Positions 17,693-26,455 of a stretch of DNA of 59,363 nucleotides are shown here, one piece after another. The DNA comes from Porphyromonadaceae bacterium (GTDB lineage: Bacteria > Bacteroidota > Bacteroidia > Bacteroidales > Porphyromonadaceae), in assembly GCA_030528445.1 (NCBI GenBank), contig JAUMYV010000002.1, positions 9,457 to 68,819 on the forward strand. The letters run 5' to 3'. A program made the position numbers and the translations under genes. The notes beneath the pieces were generated by a model. The model saw only the letters and a program-made list of their open reading frames with translations, had not been told where the DNA came from and searched no databases. The stretch's first letter is position 1. The number at the start of each line of letters is the position of its first letter.

Positions 17693-19813
17693 ATGGAAAA
17701 GAAATTAATCCTCGCCTTACTGGCGGCTGGTCTGGCTACGGTGCAGCTACAGGCCACGCAGCATCCAGCTGACTCTCTGCAGCAACTATCGGAGCTAACA
17801 GTCTATGGTACGCGCACCATCGTACCGCTCAAGAAAATTCCTAGCAAGGTTGAGCTCATCCAAGCCCCCGTACTAGAGCGTAGCAGCAGTCTCAACCTAG
17901 GAGATCTGCTCAAGGCGCACAGCTCCGTAGATGTGGTACAATATCCTGGTTTCTTAACCAACATCGGGATGCGTGGTCTACGACCCAATGGTCGCTACGT
18001 CATGGTGCTGACCAATGGCATCCCTACGGGAACCGAGAACGTGTCTTCTCTAGGCATCAGCGACATCTATCAAGTAGAGGTTCTCAAGGGTCCTTTCTCT
18101 GCGATTTATGGTACTGGAGCGATGGGGGGAGTAATCAATCTCGTTACCCGCAAAAGTAAAGGCGACATCACAGGTGCAGCATCTGTGAGCTATGGGAGCT
18201 ACTCTACGGCACGTGGTTCCCTAACCCTAGGAGGCGGTATCGTAGGCGGCTTGTCTTTTGATGCTAGTCTAGCCTACAATGCTCAAGGCAAGGACTACAT
18301 CTCGGGAAGTAAATATCTGATCTCCAAAACCGAACTTGAGCGTACAATCCTTGATCCTAAAACCCAAGCAGCAGCCAAGCGCGGTAGCCAATACAAATCT
18401 ATGACAGGGCGCATCCGCCTAGGGTACGACTTCTCGCCCGAATGGTCTCTGAATCTCTACAACTCCCTTTTCTCTGCCAATAACCTCCCCATAGGTAGTC
18501 ATCACTGGTTCACTGGACCTCTTACGGGCAAAGACCTCAACCGTTACTCTACATCACTCGAGCTATCAGGTCGCCTCGCAGGTCATGCACTTCAGTTCAC
18601 TCCCTACTACAACTTAGAGCGGGCAAATTATCTCAATAAATACGATAGCCCAGATGCCATCGCCACAACCAAAACTAAGGTTAAAACTCTAGGGTTCCTG
18701 TTACAAGACAACATCAGCATCGCTGGCCAAAAGCTCACCATCGGGCTAGATGGACAGCGTATGGATAGAGAGAGTCTTAGCTTCGATGGCCAAACTGGAC
18801 AAGGCAAGAAGCCCTATCAACCAGCTTATGGGACAAGAACGCTTGGTGCTCTAGCACAGAGTAATCTAGGTTTCTTCGGTGATCGTCTGAATCTATCATT
18901 AGGAGCACGTCTAGACTACATCAAATTCCTCCTTGAGGCAGACCCTTATCTCAAAAATACCTCAAAAACCGAGACTTATCTAAACGTAACACCTAATATC
19001 GGTCTGAAGTATGAGCTCATCCCCGGGCTATTGCTTCATGCGACTGCTGGCGGAGGCTTCTCGGCTCCAGATGCCTATCAGAAATCTGGAGAATATGAAG
19101 GAGACTACGGCAAGACAAGAGGGAACCCCGAGCTGAAGCCTGAGCGCTCGTTTACCATAGATGGGGGGATAGGCTACTCCAACCAGAAGCTTGGCCTCTC
19201 GGTCGATGCGACCTACTTCCACACCGATATTCGGGATCTTATCTACTCGGTATCGGGGGCAGACAAGGTCAAGACCTTTGCCAATGGCGATAAGGCACGC
19301 CTATCAGGGCTGGAGTTTCTGATCTCATACGACTTCGGTAGTCTCGTGAACTACGACTTCTCTCTCCGCACCTATCTGAATGCTACGATGATGCTTGACC
19401 GTAAGATGTACAACCAGAAGGCGGATATCTGGGATGAGATGCTTCTCGTGCGCAAGCAAAATATAACCTTTGGGATCGACTTCAAGCACAGAGACCTAGA
19501 GATTGACCTCAAGGGACGCTATGCAGGACCATCGATTGACAACAACTGGAATACCAGAGATGGAGCAAGCAATACCGTTATTCGTCCTGAGCTCCCCAAG
19601 CTTTTGGCTGCAGAGTATCCAGAGATTGCCAAGAATAGGCAGATTTTGAATCCTCGCTTTATGACTCTCGATGCATCGGCACATTATACCTTCTTCGACA
19701 AGCTACGCCTTAGCGTACATCTGAATAACCTCTTAGACGAACATTACTTCGAGAAAGATGGGTATAATATGCCAGGGCGCAACTTCCTTGTCGGCCTAAG
19801 CTACCGCTTCTAG
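17693..19813 (+). CDS. TonB-dependent outer-membrane receptor
   Basis: 706 residues. A signal peptide (MEKKLILALLAAGLATVQLQA) is followed by a plug domain (IGMRGLRPNGRYVMVLTNGIP, VEVLKGPFSAIYGTGAMGGVINLVTRKS) and a beta-barrel ending in the aromatic terminus VGLSYRF. Near 455-481 it has FSAP and later NPEL, matching the FRAP/NPNL-type pair of heme receptors such as HmuR (YRAP/NPDL), though related barrels can show similar words. It would bring the tetrapyrrole across the outer membrane for the ABC importer at the operon's start. It is 32 nt after cbiZ and is the last gene before a palindromic terminator. Confidence 0.92.
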   Translation: MEKKLILALLAAGLATVQLQATQHPADSLQQLSELTVYGTRTIVPLKKIPSKVELIQAPVLERSSSLNLGDLLKAHSSVDVVQYPGFLTNIGMRGLRPNGRYVMVLTNGIPTGTENVSSLGISDIYQVEVLKGPFSAIYGTGAMGGVINLVTRKSKGDITGAASVSYGSYSTARGSLTLGGGIVGGLSFDASLAYNAQGKDYISGSKYLISKTELERTILDPKTQAAAKRGSQYKSMTGRIRLGYDFSPEWSLNLYNSLFSANNLPIGSHHWFTGPLTGKDLNRYSTSLELSGRLAGHALQFTPYYNLERANYLNKYDSPDAIATTKTKVKTLGFLLQDNISIAGQKLTIGLDGQRMDRESLSFDGQTGQGKKPYQPAYGTRTLGALAQSNLGFFGDRLNLSLGARLDYIKFLLEADPYLKNTSKTETYLNVTPNIGLKYELIPGLLLHATAGGGFSAPDAYQKSGEYEGDYGKTRGNPELKPERSFTIDGGIGYSNQKLGLSVDATYFHTDIRDLIYSVSGADKVKTFANGDKARLSGLEFLISYDFGSLVNYDFSLRTYLNATMMLDRKMYNQKADIWDEMLLVRKQNITFGIDFKHRDLEIDLKGRYAGPSIDNNWNTRDGASNTVIRPELPKLLAAEYPEIAKNRQILNPRFMTLDASAHYTFFDKLRLSVHLNNLLDEHYFEKDGYNMPGRNFLVGLSYRF

Positions 19814-19832
19814 TCATAGTAGAGACAAGGTA

Positions 19833-19884
19833 AAAAGGAATTGGGGCGTGGTGAATGTACATTCACCACGCCCCAATTCCTTTT
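19833..19884. terminator. Bidirectional terminator, 52-bp perfect palindrome
   Basis: Bases 19833-19858 are the exact reverse complement of 19859-19884: 26 paired bases with no spacer. The stem is flanked by A-runs on one side and T-runs on the other, so it can stop transcripts from both the receptor gene (stop at 19813) and the convergent M16 gene (stop at 19908). Confidence 0.9.
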
Positions 19885-19907
19885 GTCTGTAGAGCCCTAC
19901 AACAGAA

Positions 19908-22757
19908 TTACTTGGTTTCTGCCTCCGGCATCAGCATCACTTCGATGCGGTTCTTCTGTGCTAGGAGCTGCTTGATGAGCGGAGCTATATCCTCGCGCTT
20001 GATGCTGGCAAGTGTAGACTCGTACTGGCTCACGTTGTCGATGCCTCTGAAGTAGTAGGTAGAGAGCTGGCTCAACCAATAGCCATTCTCCTTGAGGCGT
20101 GTAGCATGAGACTTCTTCATGTTTTCAATTACCTTGTCGAAGTTCTCGGCCTTGGCTCCTTCTTGAGCGATGCGCTCGATCTCGGCGTAGACAATCTTGT
20201 TGAGGTGATGTGCCTTAGCTGGATCTGTCTGGAAGGCTACCTGCAGCTTGGCTTCTCCCTCTGGGAAGCGCGTTACGGAGGCTGAGGCGTTGGCGCCATA
20301 CGTGCCTCCCTCTTCCTCGCGAATGGTCGCTATGTAGACCTGATTGAGCACTTCGCCAGCAATACTCATAATCATCGTATTGCGCTGGCTGTATGGCAGT
20401 GTGCCAGAGATAAAATCGAAGACGAGACCTGCTGGCGTAGACTGCTTCTTGGTGTAGTGGTTGGTGTACTCACCTCTGCGGATGCGGGGCAGACGGCTCT
20501 CCATAGGCTTGGTGTCGAGGTTTTTCTTCACTGGGAGAGATGCTAGGTAGAGCTCCACTAGGGGGCGGAACTTCTCGGGCTCGATGTTGCCTACGAAGAC
20601 GAACTGGAAGTCTTTGGCGTTCGTCATACGCTCCTTGTAGAGCTTCATCGTTCCCTCGTAGCTCATCGCATTCAGTTCTTCTACACTTACACTCTGGAAT
20701 AGCTTATCGCCAGGATAGATAGCAGCGTTGATGCTATCGCCCACAGAGCTCATCGGGTTACTCTTCTGGGTTTGGATGACATTGGCCATCTTCTCGCGGA
20801 ATGCTTCGTAGGCCTGCTTATCCAAGCGTGGTGCTGTGAAGCTCAGGTGCACAAGCTGTAGCAGAGTCTCTAGGTCTTCTTTGCTCGAGTGCCCTGATAG
20901 CCCATCTGTAATCTGACCGAGAGAAGCATCTAGGCTAACTACACGACCAGTAAGCACACGACCTAGAGCAGTCTCGTCGAACTCGGCAACACCACCAAGA
21001 CTGCTAATCTCATTGATCATACGTAGCTCCGTAGGATCTGCTTTTGGGAAAGAAGCTAGACCTCCATGGCGTGTCGCACTCATCATGATTTGGTCTTCCT
21101 TGAAGTCTGTCACCTTGTAGACCACCTTGACGCCATTGCTCAGCGTCCAGACCGTAGAGCCAAACTGACCTTGCTTGTCCTCCTTGACGATCTTGCCAGC
21201 CTTGGGCATAGTTTTCATCAGCTTCTCGTCGCTCACAGCTTCTTTGTATGGCTCTACAGGCTGCTTGCGTGCGGCGAGGAACTGATCTACCAGCTCCTGC
21301 TGGGTTGGATACTTAAACTCTGGCTTCTCTGGGCCAGTGAGGGCAACAGCGATGTTGGTCTCACCAAGTAGCTGCTGTGCCATACCATTGATTTGAGCCA
21401 GAGGGATCATCTCGGCAAACTGCTCGTAGATAGGGTAGAGCGTCTCGATATCTGCCAGTGTAGTACCGTTGATGAAGTGATCGACGTATGCAGATGTGAA
21501 GCTGCTATTCTTGCGTTTAGCTCGCTCGTTGTAGGCCGTCTTGATGCCTACAATGAAGTTCTTCTTGGCGCGCTTGAGCTCGCCCTCGGTGAAGCCATGC
21601 TGACGTACACGCTCGATCTCTGCCACGAGAGCTTGCAGAGCAGGTTTGTACTTGCCATCGGCAGAGACAGCATTGAAGGTCCAAGCATCTTTGGTTTTGG
21701 CTACATGGAAGTACGGACCAAAGCTAGACGAGGCTACGATAAACGGTGTATTAGGCTTTTTGGTAATCTCCTCGAAGCGCTCATTGACCATCGCAGAGAC
21801 AACGCTCTTGATGTAGTTCTCGGCAACCCCAAAGACAGTAGCCTTGACCTCTGCTGGGGTTACATCCGTCTTGAAGGCGATAGAGATGCGCGTGCCTACC
21901 CCCTCTGGGTCGGTGGCAATAATCGAGATGGGTGCCTCATTGTCTTCTACTGGTGTGTACACGCGCTCTGCTGGGTTGACAGGCTTGGGGACATCGGCAA
22001 ACTGCTTCTTGATGGTAGCCTCTACATGATCCACATCAATATCGCCAACGATAATCAAGGCTTGTAGGTCTGGGCGATACCATTTCTTATAGTAGTCGCG
22101 GAGCTCCTGATACTTGAAGTTGCGTACGATATCCATGCTGCCGATAGGCATACGCTTGCCATAGCGATTGCCTGGGAAGGCCGCCTCAAAAGACTTCTCA
22201 CTGATGCGCTGGTTGCCACTATCGCGTGAGCGCCATTCCTCTTGGATAACGCCGCGCTCATTGTCAATCTCCTTATCCTCCAGACTGATGGCGTTGCTCC
22301 AGTCGTGTAGGATCAGCAAACATGAGTCTACGACAGACTGACGCTCCACAGGTACATTGATCAGCGTGTAGACGGTCTCGTCGAAGCTCGTGTAGGCGTT
22401 GATACCTGAGCCAAAGCGCACCCCAATGGTTTCTAGCCAGTTGATCATCCCCTTGCCAGGGAAGTTTTTTGTTCCATTGAAAGCAATATGCTCAAGGAAG
22501 TGCGCAAGACCCATCTGTGAGTCTTCCTCCTGCATCGACCCGACTTTCTGAGCGATGTAGAAGTCTGCACGTCCCTCGGGTAGTGCGTTCTTGCGAATGA
22601 AGTACGTCAGTCCGTTCTCGAGCTGTCCCATGCGCAGAGCAGAATCTGCTGGCAGGGGTGGGGGGAGCTGCTGTGCGGAGGCAACAGTAGCTACGGCCAA
22701 CAAAGCGCCCGAGGTCAAAGCAACCACGGAGCGGCGAAGTTTACTTAAAACATTCAT
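19908..22757 (-). CDS. Secreted M16-family zinc metalloprotease (pitrilysin-like)
   Basis: 949 residues. The signal peptide is ~1-28 (VVALTSGALLAVATVASAQ). The inverted zinc motif HxxEH reads HFLEH at 86-90, with the downstream acidic ligand region near IDNERGVIQEEW. Four M16 modules fit the length: an active N-terminal pair and a C-terminal pair without the zinc motif. Periplasmic or surface M16 proteins of this size degrade peptides inside a closing clam-shell chamber. It is convergent with the TonB receptor and shares its terminator. Substrate unknown. Confidence 0.92.
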   Translation of the reverse strand: MNVLSKLRRSVVALTSGALLAVATVASAQQLPPPLPADSALRMGQLENGLTYFIRKNALPEGRADFYIAQKVGSMQEEDSQMGLAHFLEHIAFNGTKNFPGKGMINWLETIGVRFGSGINAYTSFDETVYTLINVPVERQSVVDSCLLILHDWSNAISLEDKEIDNERGVIQEEWRSRDSGNQRISEKSFEAAFPGNRYGKRMPIGSMDIVRNFKYQELRDYYKKWYRPDLQALIIVGDIDVDHVEATIKKQFADVPKPVNPAERVYTPVEDNEAPISIIATDPEGVGTRISIAFKTDVTPAEVKATVFGVAENYIKSVVSAMVNERFEEITKKPNTPFIVASSSFGPYFHVAKTKDAWTFNAVSADGKYKPALQALVAEIERVRQHGFTEGELKRAKKNFIVGIKTAYNERAKRKNSSFTSAYVDHFINGTTLADIETLYPIYEQFAEMIPLAQINGMAQQLLGETNIAVALTGPEKPEFKYPTQQELVDQFLAARKQPVEPYKEAVSDEKLMKTMPKAGKIVKEDKQGQFGSTVWTLSNGVKVVYKVTDFKEDQIMMSATRHGGLASFPKADPTELRMINEISSLGGVAEFDETALGRVLTGRVVSLDASLGQITDGLSGHSSKEDLETLLQLVHLSFTAPRLDKQAYEAFREKMANVIQTQKSNPMSSVGDSINAAIYPGDKLFQSVSVEELNAMSYEGTMKLYKERMTNAKDFQFVFVGNIEPEKFRPLVELYLASLPVKKNLDTKPMESRLPRIRRGEYTNHYTKKQSTPAGLVFDFISGTLPYSQRNTMIMSIAGEVLNQVYIATIREEEGGTYGANASASVTRFPEGEAKLQVAFQTDPAKAHHLNKIVYAEIERIAQEGAKAENFDKVIENMKKSHATRLKENGYWLSQLSTYYFRGIDNVSQYESTLASIKREDIAPLIKQLLAQKNRIEVMLMPEAETK

Positions 22758-22817
22758 AAGCCTAAAAATAATCAGAATGATTTATAAAATATCTTCAGTT
22801 TACTTGATTAAACGTTA

Positions 22818-22825
22818 CAAATATA
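22818..22825 (-). promoter_or_regulatory. -7 promoter motif for the M16 protease gene
   Basis: Read on the minus strand this is TATATTTG, 60 nt before the start codon. No clear -33 element was seen. Confidence 0.45.
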
Positions 22826-23183
22826 TGCATAATTAGCTAGGATTGCCCCGCTATATCAAGCTCTCATAACAACCTCGTTTAGTGCCTCTAGGTTCGTATG
22901 CTTCGAGATGTAGACTGGTTGGCTAGCCTTGTATATGAGCCTAGGAAGGATAGAAACATAACTCTAGGAGATGTTGTGCTTTTTTAAGGTATCAATAACT
23001 ATATCCACACATTGGTGTGTTGACGGTTAGTAGATACAGTACAAAGATACATCAACTATACCACCCATCAGATAGACCTCTAGTAGAAAAATAGGTAACC
23101 AATGGGGATGGGGATAAACTGGTAGACTAGAAAATTACGAAGTGAGGAGAAGGAAAAACACTCTTGATGGAGTATGGAGTAAC
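22826..23183. other. Gene-free stretch
   Basis: No credible reading frame. The only signal is TATCTTTG on the minus strand (23042-23049) with a nearby ACACACCAATGTGTG hairpin, but there is no -33 element and no terminator. I assign no function. Confidence 0.4.
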
Positions 23184-23610
23184 GAAATTTATATTTTAGC
23201 TCAAATTTCAGAATGTTGATGAGAGAAATGCTTTGAGGAGGGGCAAAAAGTGCAAGACCGCGTATTTGCCCCCTAGAAGGCTCTAGGTTGCGTCCTGCCT
23301 CGTTTGGGCACTTAGGCTCCAGATGCGTGAAAATAACCGCTTAAAACCTGTGCTTTTTAGTTCGCTGATATACAGATAGATATGATTGAATTTGGGCTGA
23401 TTTATCCCAAGCGAAGCAATTATTTCAGATTTTCTCTGCACTAATCTTTCTAGATGTGTGTACACATCGCATCGGATTGTAGAACCAATCCGAAGAAAAC
23501 GCTTAGAGTTTTTCCTCGAGTTAGAATCAATCCGCCAAAATCCTCACCCCATTCATCAAGATTTGAGGTTGGGGTGATTACATTTATTAACACATAATTG
23601 ATTTGCTCGT
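23184..23610 (-). repeat. Dispersed ~435-bp repeat, copy C (degenerate)
   Basis: This has the same orientation as copy D at 38865 and the reverse of copy A. The first ~280 bp match copy D well (TTTATATTTTAGCTCA, CAGAATGTTGATGAGAG, GGCTCTAGGTTGCGTCC, and the core GATGTGTGTACACATC). The last ~120 bp are only loosely similar. Small insertions shift any peptide frame in the core. Confidence 0.72.
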
Positions 23611-23869
23611 GTTTAGCGTGTAGATTAGTCAGAGACCTCACAATTTGTATTTTGATTAATTCATGACCTATTTGAACACGAATCGGAAGAAAAATTCCAG
23701 AAAAAAAATTCTGTCTCTACACTTCGTTAGCCCGACCTATCCAAATCCTAGATATTATAAGCCTTATTGAACCCGTCTATGCAGTAAAATGAACGAGGAA
23801 AAATGGCTAAATATAGGCTCAAAAGATGCTGAAAAACATATTAGGTATTTTCTGTCGCATATTTTTACT

Positions 23870-23877
23870 TACCTTTG
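23870..23877 (+). promoter_or_regulatory. -7 promoter motif for the TPR/AraC regulator
   Basis: TACCTTTG fits TAnnTTTG and lies 56 nt before the ATG at 23934. It sits inside the region that a longer reading of the gene would translate, which supports the downstream start. Confidence 0.5.
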
Positions 23878-23933
23878 ACTCAACGTTTTTCCAACTAGAA
23901 TACATAACATCTTATCATAAAACTAGGACAACT

Positions 23934-25850
23934 ATGCCTCCTCTGTATCAATATCTTCGCCATCTTGCATGGCTCTTCATCTTCGTCGGTACTGTACTCA
24001 GTAGCTGTAATAGTATCGATAGCCCAGCTGATGATATAGAAGCACAGATACGCAGAGAAATACTTGGTTTGGCATCGCTGGAGCCTGAGCTAGCTCAGTA
24101 TCCCAATATCGACTCCGCGCAGCTATACCTAATTAACCTCCTCGACAAGGCAAAAATCCTAGACGATACCTACCTTGAGACCATCGTTCTCTACAAGCTG
24201 GGATGTAACTATGCCTACCACATGGATCTAGGTAAGAGCGATAGTTGCTTCTGGCGTCTAATAGACCTGACTCCCTCTGCCAGAGACTCTGCCAAGGTAG
24301 CACATGCTTATGCCAACCTTGGGAGCAATGAGCTACGTCGTGGCAATAGCGAGGCGGCTATCGGTCTATACAAAGAAGCAGAAGCTTGTGCCTTGAGGAC
24401 CGGCATCAAGTCCGAGATATCTGCACTGATATGGACCAATATGGGTATGGCCTACAGTACGCTAGACAAGCAAGCCGAGGCACTGGATTATCTAAACAAG
24501 GCACTAGCTAGTGTGCGAGAGTCCGAAGACACGAGTAAAAATAAACGACTAGAGGGAGGCATCCTACAGGCTATGGGTAATAGCTTCTTCGTTCAAGAAG
24601 ATTTGGATCGGGCTTATACTTTCTTCACGGCAGCGGACAAGGCACATATGAAGCATAAACAGGAGAAAGAAGCTCTAGCAGCACGTAGCAACCGTGCCAC
24701 GGTACTACAAGACATGCATCGATATCCCGAAGCTCTAGCTCTCAACCAAGAGTGCGAGGCTCTAGCCAAAAAAATAGGCTACACTCATCTACTCGGGATA
24801 CTATATACCAACCGTGGGCGTATATATCTGGCGATGCGAGACTATAAGAACAGCCGACTAGCCCTAGACGAAGCAGAGAGGATACGTCGGGAGAAGGAGG
24901 ATTTCTCAGGGCTGGCTCAAGTCTATTCCTCTCAAATGGATCTAGCTATGGCCTTGGCAGACCCCGAGTTGGCCCATCGATATGGTATGCAAGCGCTCGA
25001 GCTGGCTAGGCAGACGGATAATAAAGTGCTGCAGATGGACGTCTGGAGTACCCTAGCCGATATATCTGCGAGAGCGGGGCAGTACACAGAGGCTATCGAT
25101 GCTCTCAAGGAGCAGATTGCACTCAAGGACTCTCTATTCACAGAGGAGAAGTACAAGGCTCTGCAAGAGGTCGCCATTAAGCACAAGACAGCTCAGAAGG
25201 ATGCAGAGCTCAAGCAAGCATACTCTGAGCTAGAGATAGGTCGCCTACATCGGACACTTCTAGTCTCTTTCATTGTCCTACTACTCCTGATACTCGGCTT
25301 CGCAGTCTGGGTTCGTAGGCGTACCCTACGACAGCAGCGAGCACTTGTTCTAGCCAATAACCAGCTCGCCGAGATGATCAATCGCAACCTAACGCCCACA
25401 GGAGCGCAAGACTCTCGTACTCAGGTCGCAGAGATCACAGACGGTTCTCTAGAGGACACTCCTAAGGAGGCATCGGACAACCTCGAGGAGGCATCTACTG
25501 ATGCGAGCGACGCGCTACTTGCTAGACTCAAGGCATGTATGGAGCAAGAGAAAGCCTACCTCAGTCCTGGGCTTAGCTTGGAGATTCTGGCTCAAAAAGT
25601 CGCTACCAACAGAACCTATCTATCTCACATCCTCAATCACAGAATAGGTAGAGCCTTTACCGATTACGTCAACTTCTACCGCGTAGAGGAGGCCAAACAT
25701 CGCTTGGCTACTACCAATGATAAGATAGGTGTCATTGCGATGGAGTGTGGCTTCGGCTGTACGCAGACTTTCTACGCTGCATTCAAGAAGAGTGAGCAGA
25801 TGTCGCCCAACGAATACCGCAAGGTAATCCGAGAAATGTCTCATCACTAA
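23934..25850 (+). CDS. Membrane-anchored TPR protein with AraC-type DNA-binding domain
   Basis: 638 residues from the chosen ATG. The N-terminus then reads as a signal with a lipobox-like end (LFIFVGTVLSSC). The frame is open to an ATG at 23826, but a promoter motif lies between. About residues 60-430 hold TPR repeats (AHAYANLGSNELRRGNSEAAIGLYKEAE, WTNMGMAYSTLDKQAEALDYLNKAL). One membrane helix follows (LLVSFIVLLLLILGFAVWV), then a linker, then a C-terminal AraC helix-turn-helix pair (LSLEILAQKVATNRTYLSHILNH, IGVIAMECGFGCTQTFYAAFKK). This is a one-component regulator that senses outside the cytoplasm and binds DNA from the membrane. Its target is unknown. Confidence 0.87.
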   Translation: MPPLYQYLRHLAWLFIFVGTVLSSCNSIDSPADDIEAQIRREILGLASLEPELAQYPNIDSAQLYLINLLDKAKILDDTYLETIVLYKLGCNYAYHMDLGKSDSCFWRLIDLTPSARDSAKVAHAYANLGSNELRRGNSEAAIGLYKEAEACALRTGIKSEISALIWTNMGMAYSTLDKQAEALDYLNKALASVRESEDTSKNKRLEGGILQAMGNSFFVQEDLDRAYTFFTAADKAHMKHKQEKEALAARSNRATVLQDMHRYPEALALNQECEALAKKIGYTHLLGILYTNRGRIYLAMRDYKNSRLALDEAERIRREKEDFSGLAQVYSSQMDLAMALADPELAHRYGMQALELARQTDNKVLQMDVWSTLADISARAGQYTEAIDALKEQIALKDSLFTEEKYKALQEVAIKHKTAQKDAELKQAYSELEIGRLHRTLLVSFIVLLLLILGFAVWVRRRTLRQQRALVLANNQLAEMINRNLTPTGAQDSRTQVAEITDGSLEDTPKEASDNLEEASTDASDALLARLKACMEQEKAYLSPGLSLEILAQKVATNRTYLSHILNHRIGRAFTDYVNFYRVEEAKHRLATTNDKIGVIAMECGFGCTQTFYAAFKKSEQMSPNEYRKVIREMSHH

Positions 25851-25876
25851 ATCCACTCTTGCTCTCTAGGGAATGA

Positions 25877-26041
25877 GGGGGCTGTGGCAAAATTCACTTT
25901 TGCTCGCAGCCCTTTTAGGTGCCTGGAAATGTGCAAAATGCAAGTCGCACGGACTGCGTCGTCGGGTTTGGTCATTTGCATGAGTAGACTCCCTGTGCTC
26001 CCAGGCTCAATGTTTTGCATTTTGTGCATTATGACACACCA
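25877..26041 (+). repeat. Terminator-hairpin plus inverted-end element, copy 1 (165 bp)
   Basis: It begins with a hairpin (GGGCTG..GCAAAA / TTTTGC..CAGCCC, then TTTT) placed 26 nt after the regulator's stop codon, which can act as its terminator. A segment bounded by imperfect ~25-bp inverted ends follows, from AGGTGCCTGGAAATGTGCAA at 25917 to GTGCATTATGACACACCA at 26041. The whole arrangement recurs in inverse orientation at 33618-33780. Confidence 0.72.
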
Positions 26042-26416
26042 CCCTACGATTGAGCATCACTTGATCTGAGCGATTTATCGGAGCTAACTTCTCGGGAACT
26101 AGGCCGACACCCCCGCATGGGATAACTATCTAGTCTGTCAAGCGTATTTTTGAGCACAAATTGGTGTCTCTAGAGTCTTATCCAATACCCATTTCCTTGT
26201 ATACACGCGCATTAGATGTGTGTCCAATATCATATTTGAAGATTTCTTGTTTAAGTGTCTTATTATAAGAAGATTGATTGGTATTTTAAGCTGGGAAAAC
26301 TATCAGAATTCGTACAAAAAACTATCAGAAATCATCAATTTACGATTTTTGATACTATGATTAGACCCTCCAATATCGTCAATTTGTAAAATCAAGATAC
26401 GAAAGGTTGTTAATGA
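26042..26416. other. AT-rich gene-free stretch with a 13-bp direct repeat
   Basis: No convincing reading frame. AAAACTATCAGAA occurs at 26296-26308 and again at 26318-26330, 22 bp apart (two helical turns), about 90-120 bp upstream of the ncRNA promoter. It could be a protein-binding site. Confidence 0.4.
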
Positions 26417-26449
26417 TTTGTTTTTGCAACTCGAAGTGCTCTAACTTTG
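26417..26449 (+). promoter_or_regulatory. Promoter of candidate ncRNA
   Basis: TTTG at 26417-26420 and TAACTTTG at 26442-26449 with exactly 21 nt between them. This is one of the best two-part promoter matches in the window, yet no gene follows. Confidence 0.65.
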
Positions 26450-26455
26450 CAGATG

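Noticed and set aside
20540-22067. Plus-strand reading frames across the M16 protease gene
   Set aside because: They are antisense frames of a clear protein with intact motifs and have no signals of their own.
23042-23049. Minus-strand promoter with a short transcript
   Set aside because: TATCTTTG is present, but there is no -33 element, gene or terminator downstream, so it may be chance in AT-rich DNA.
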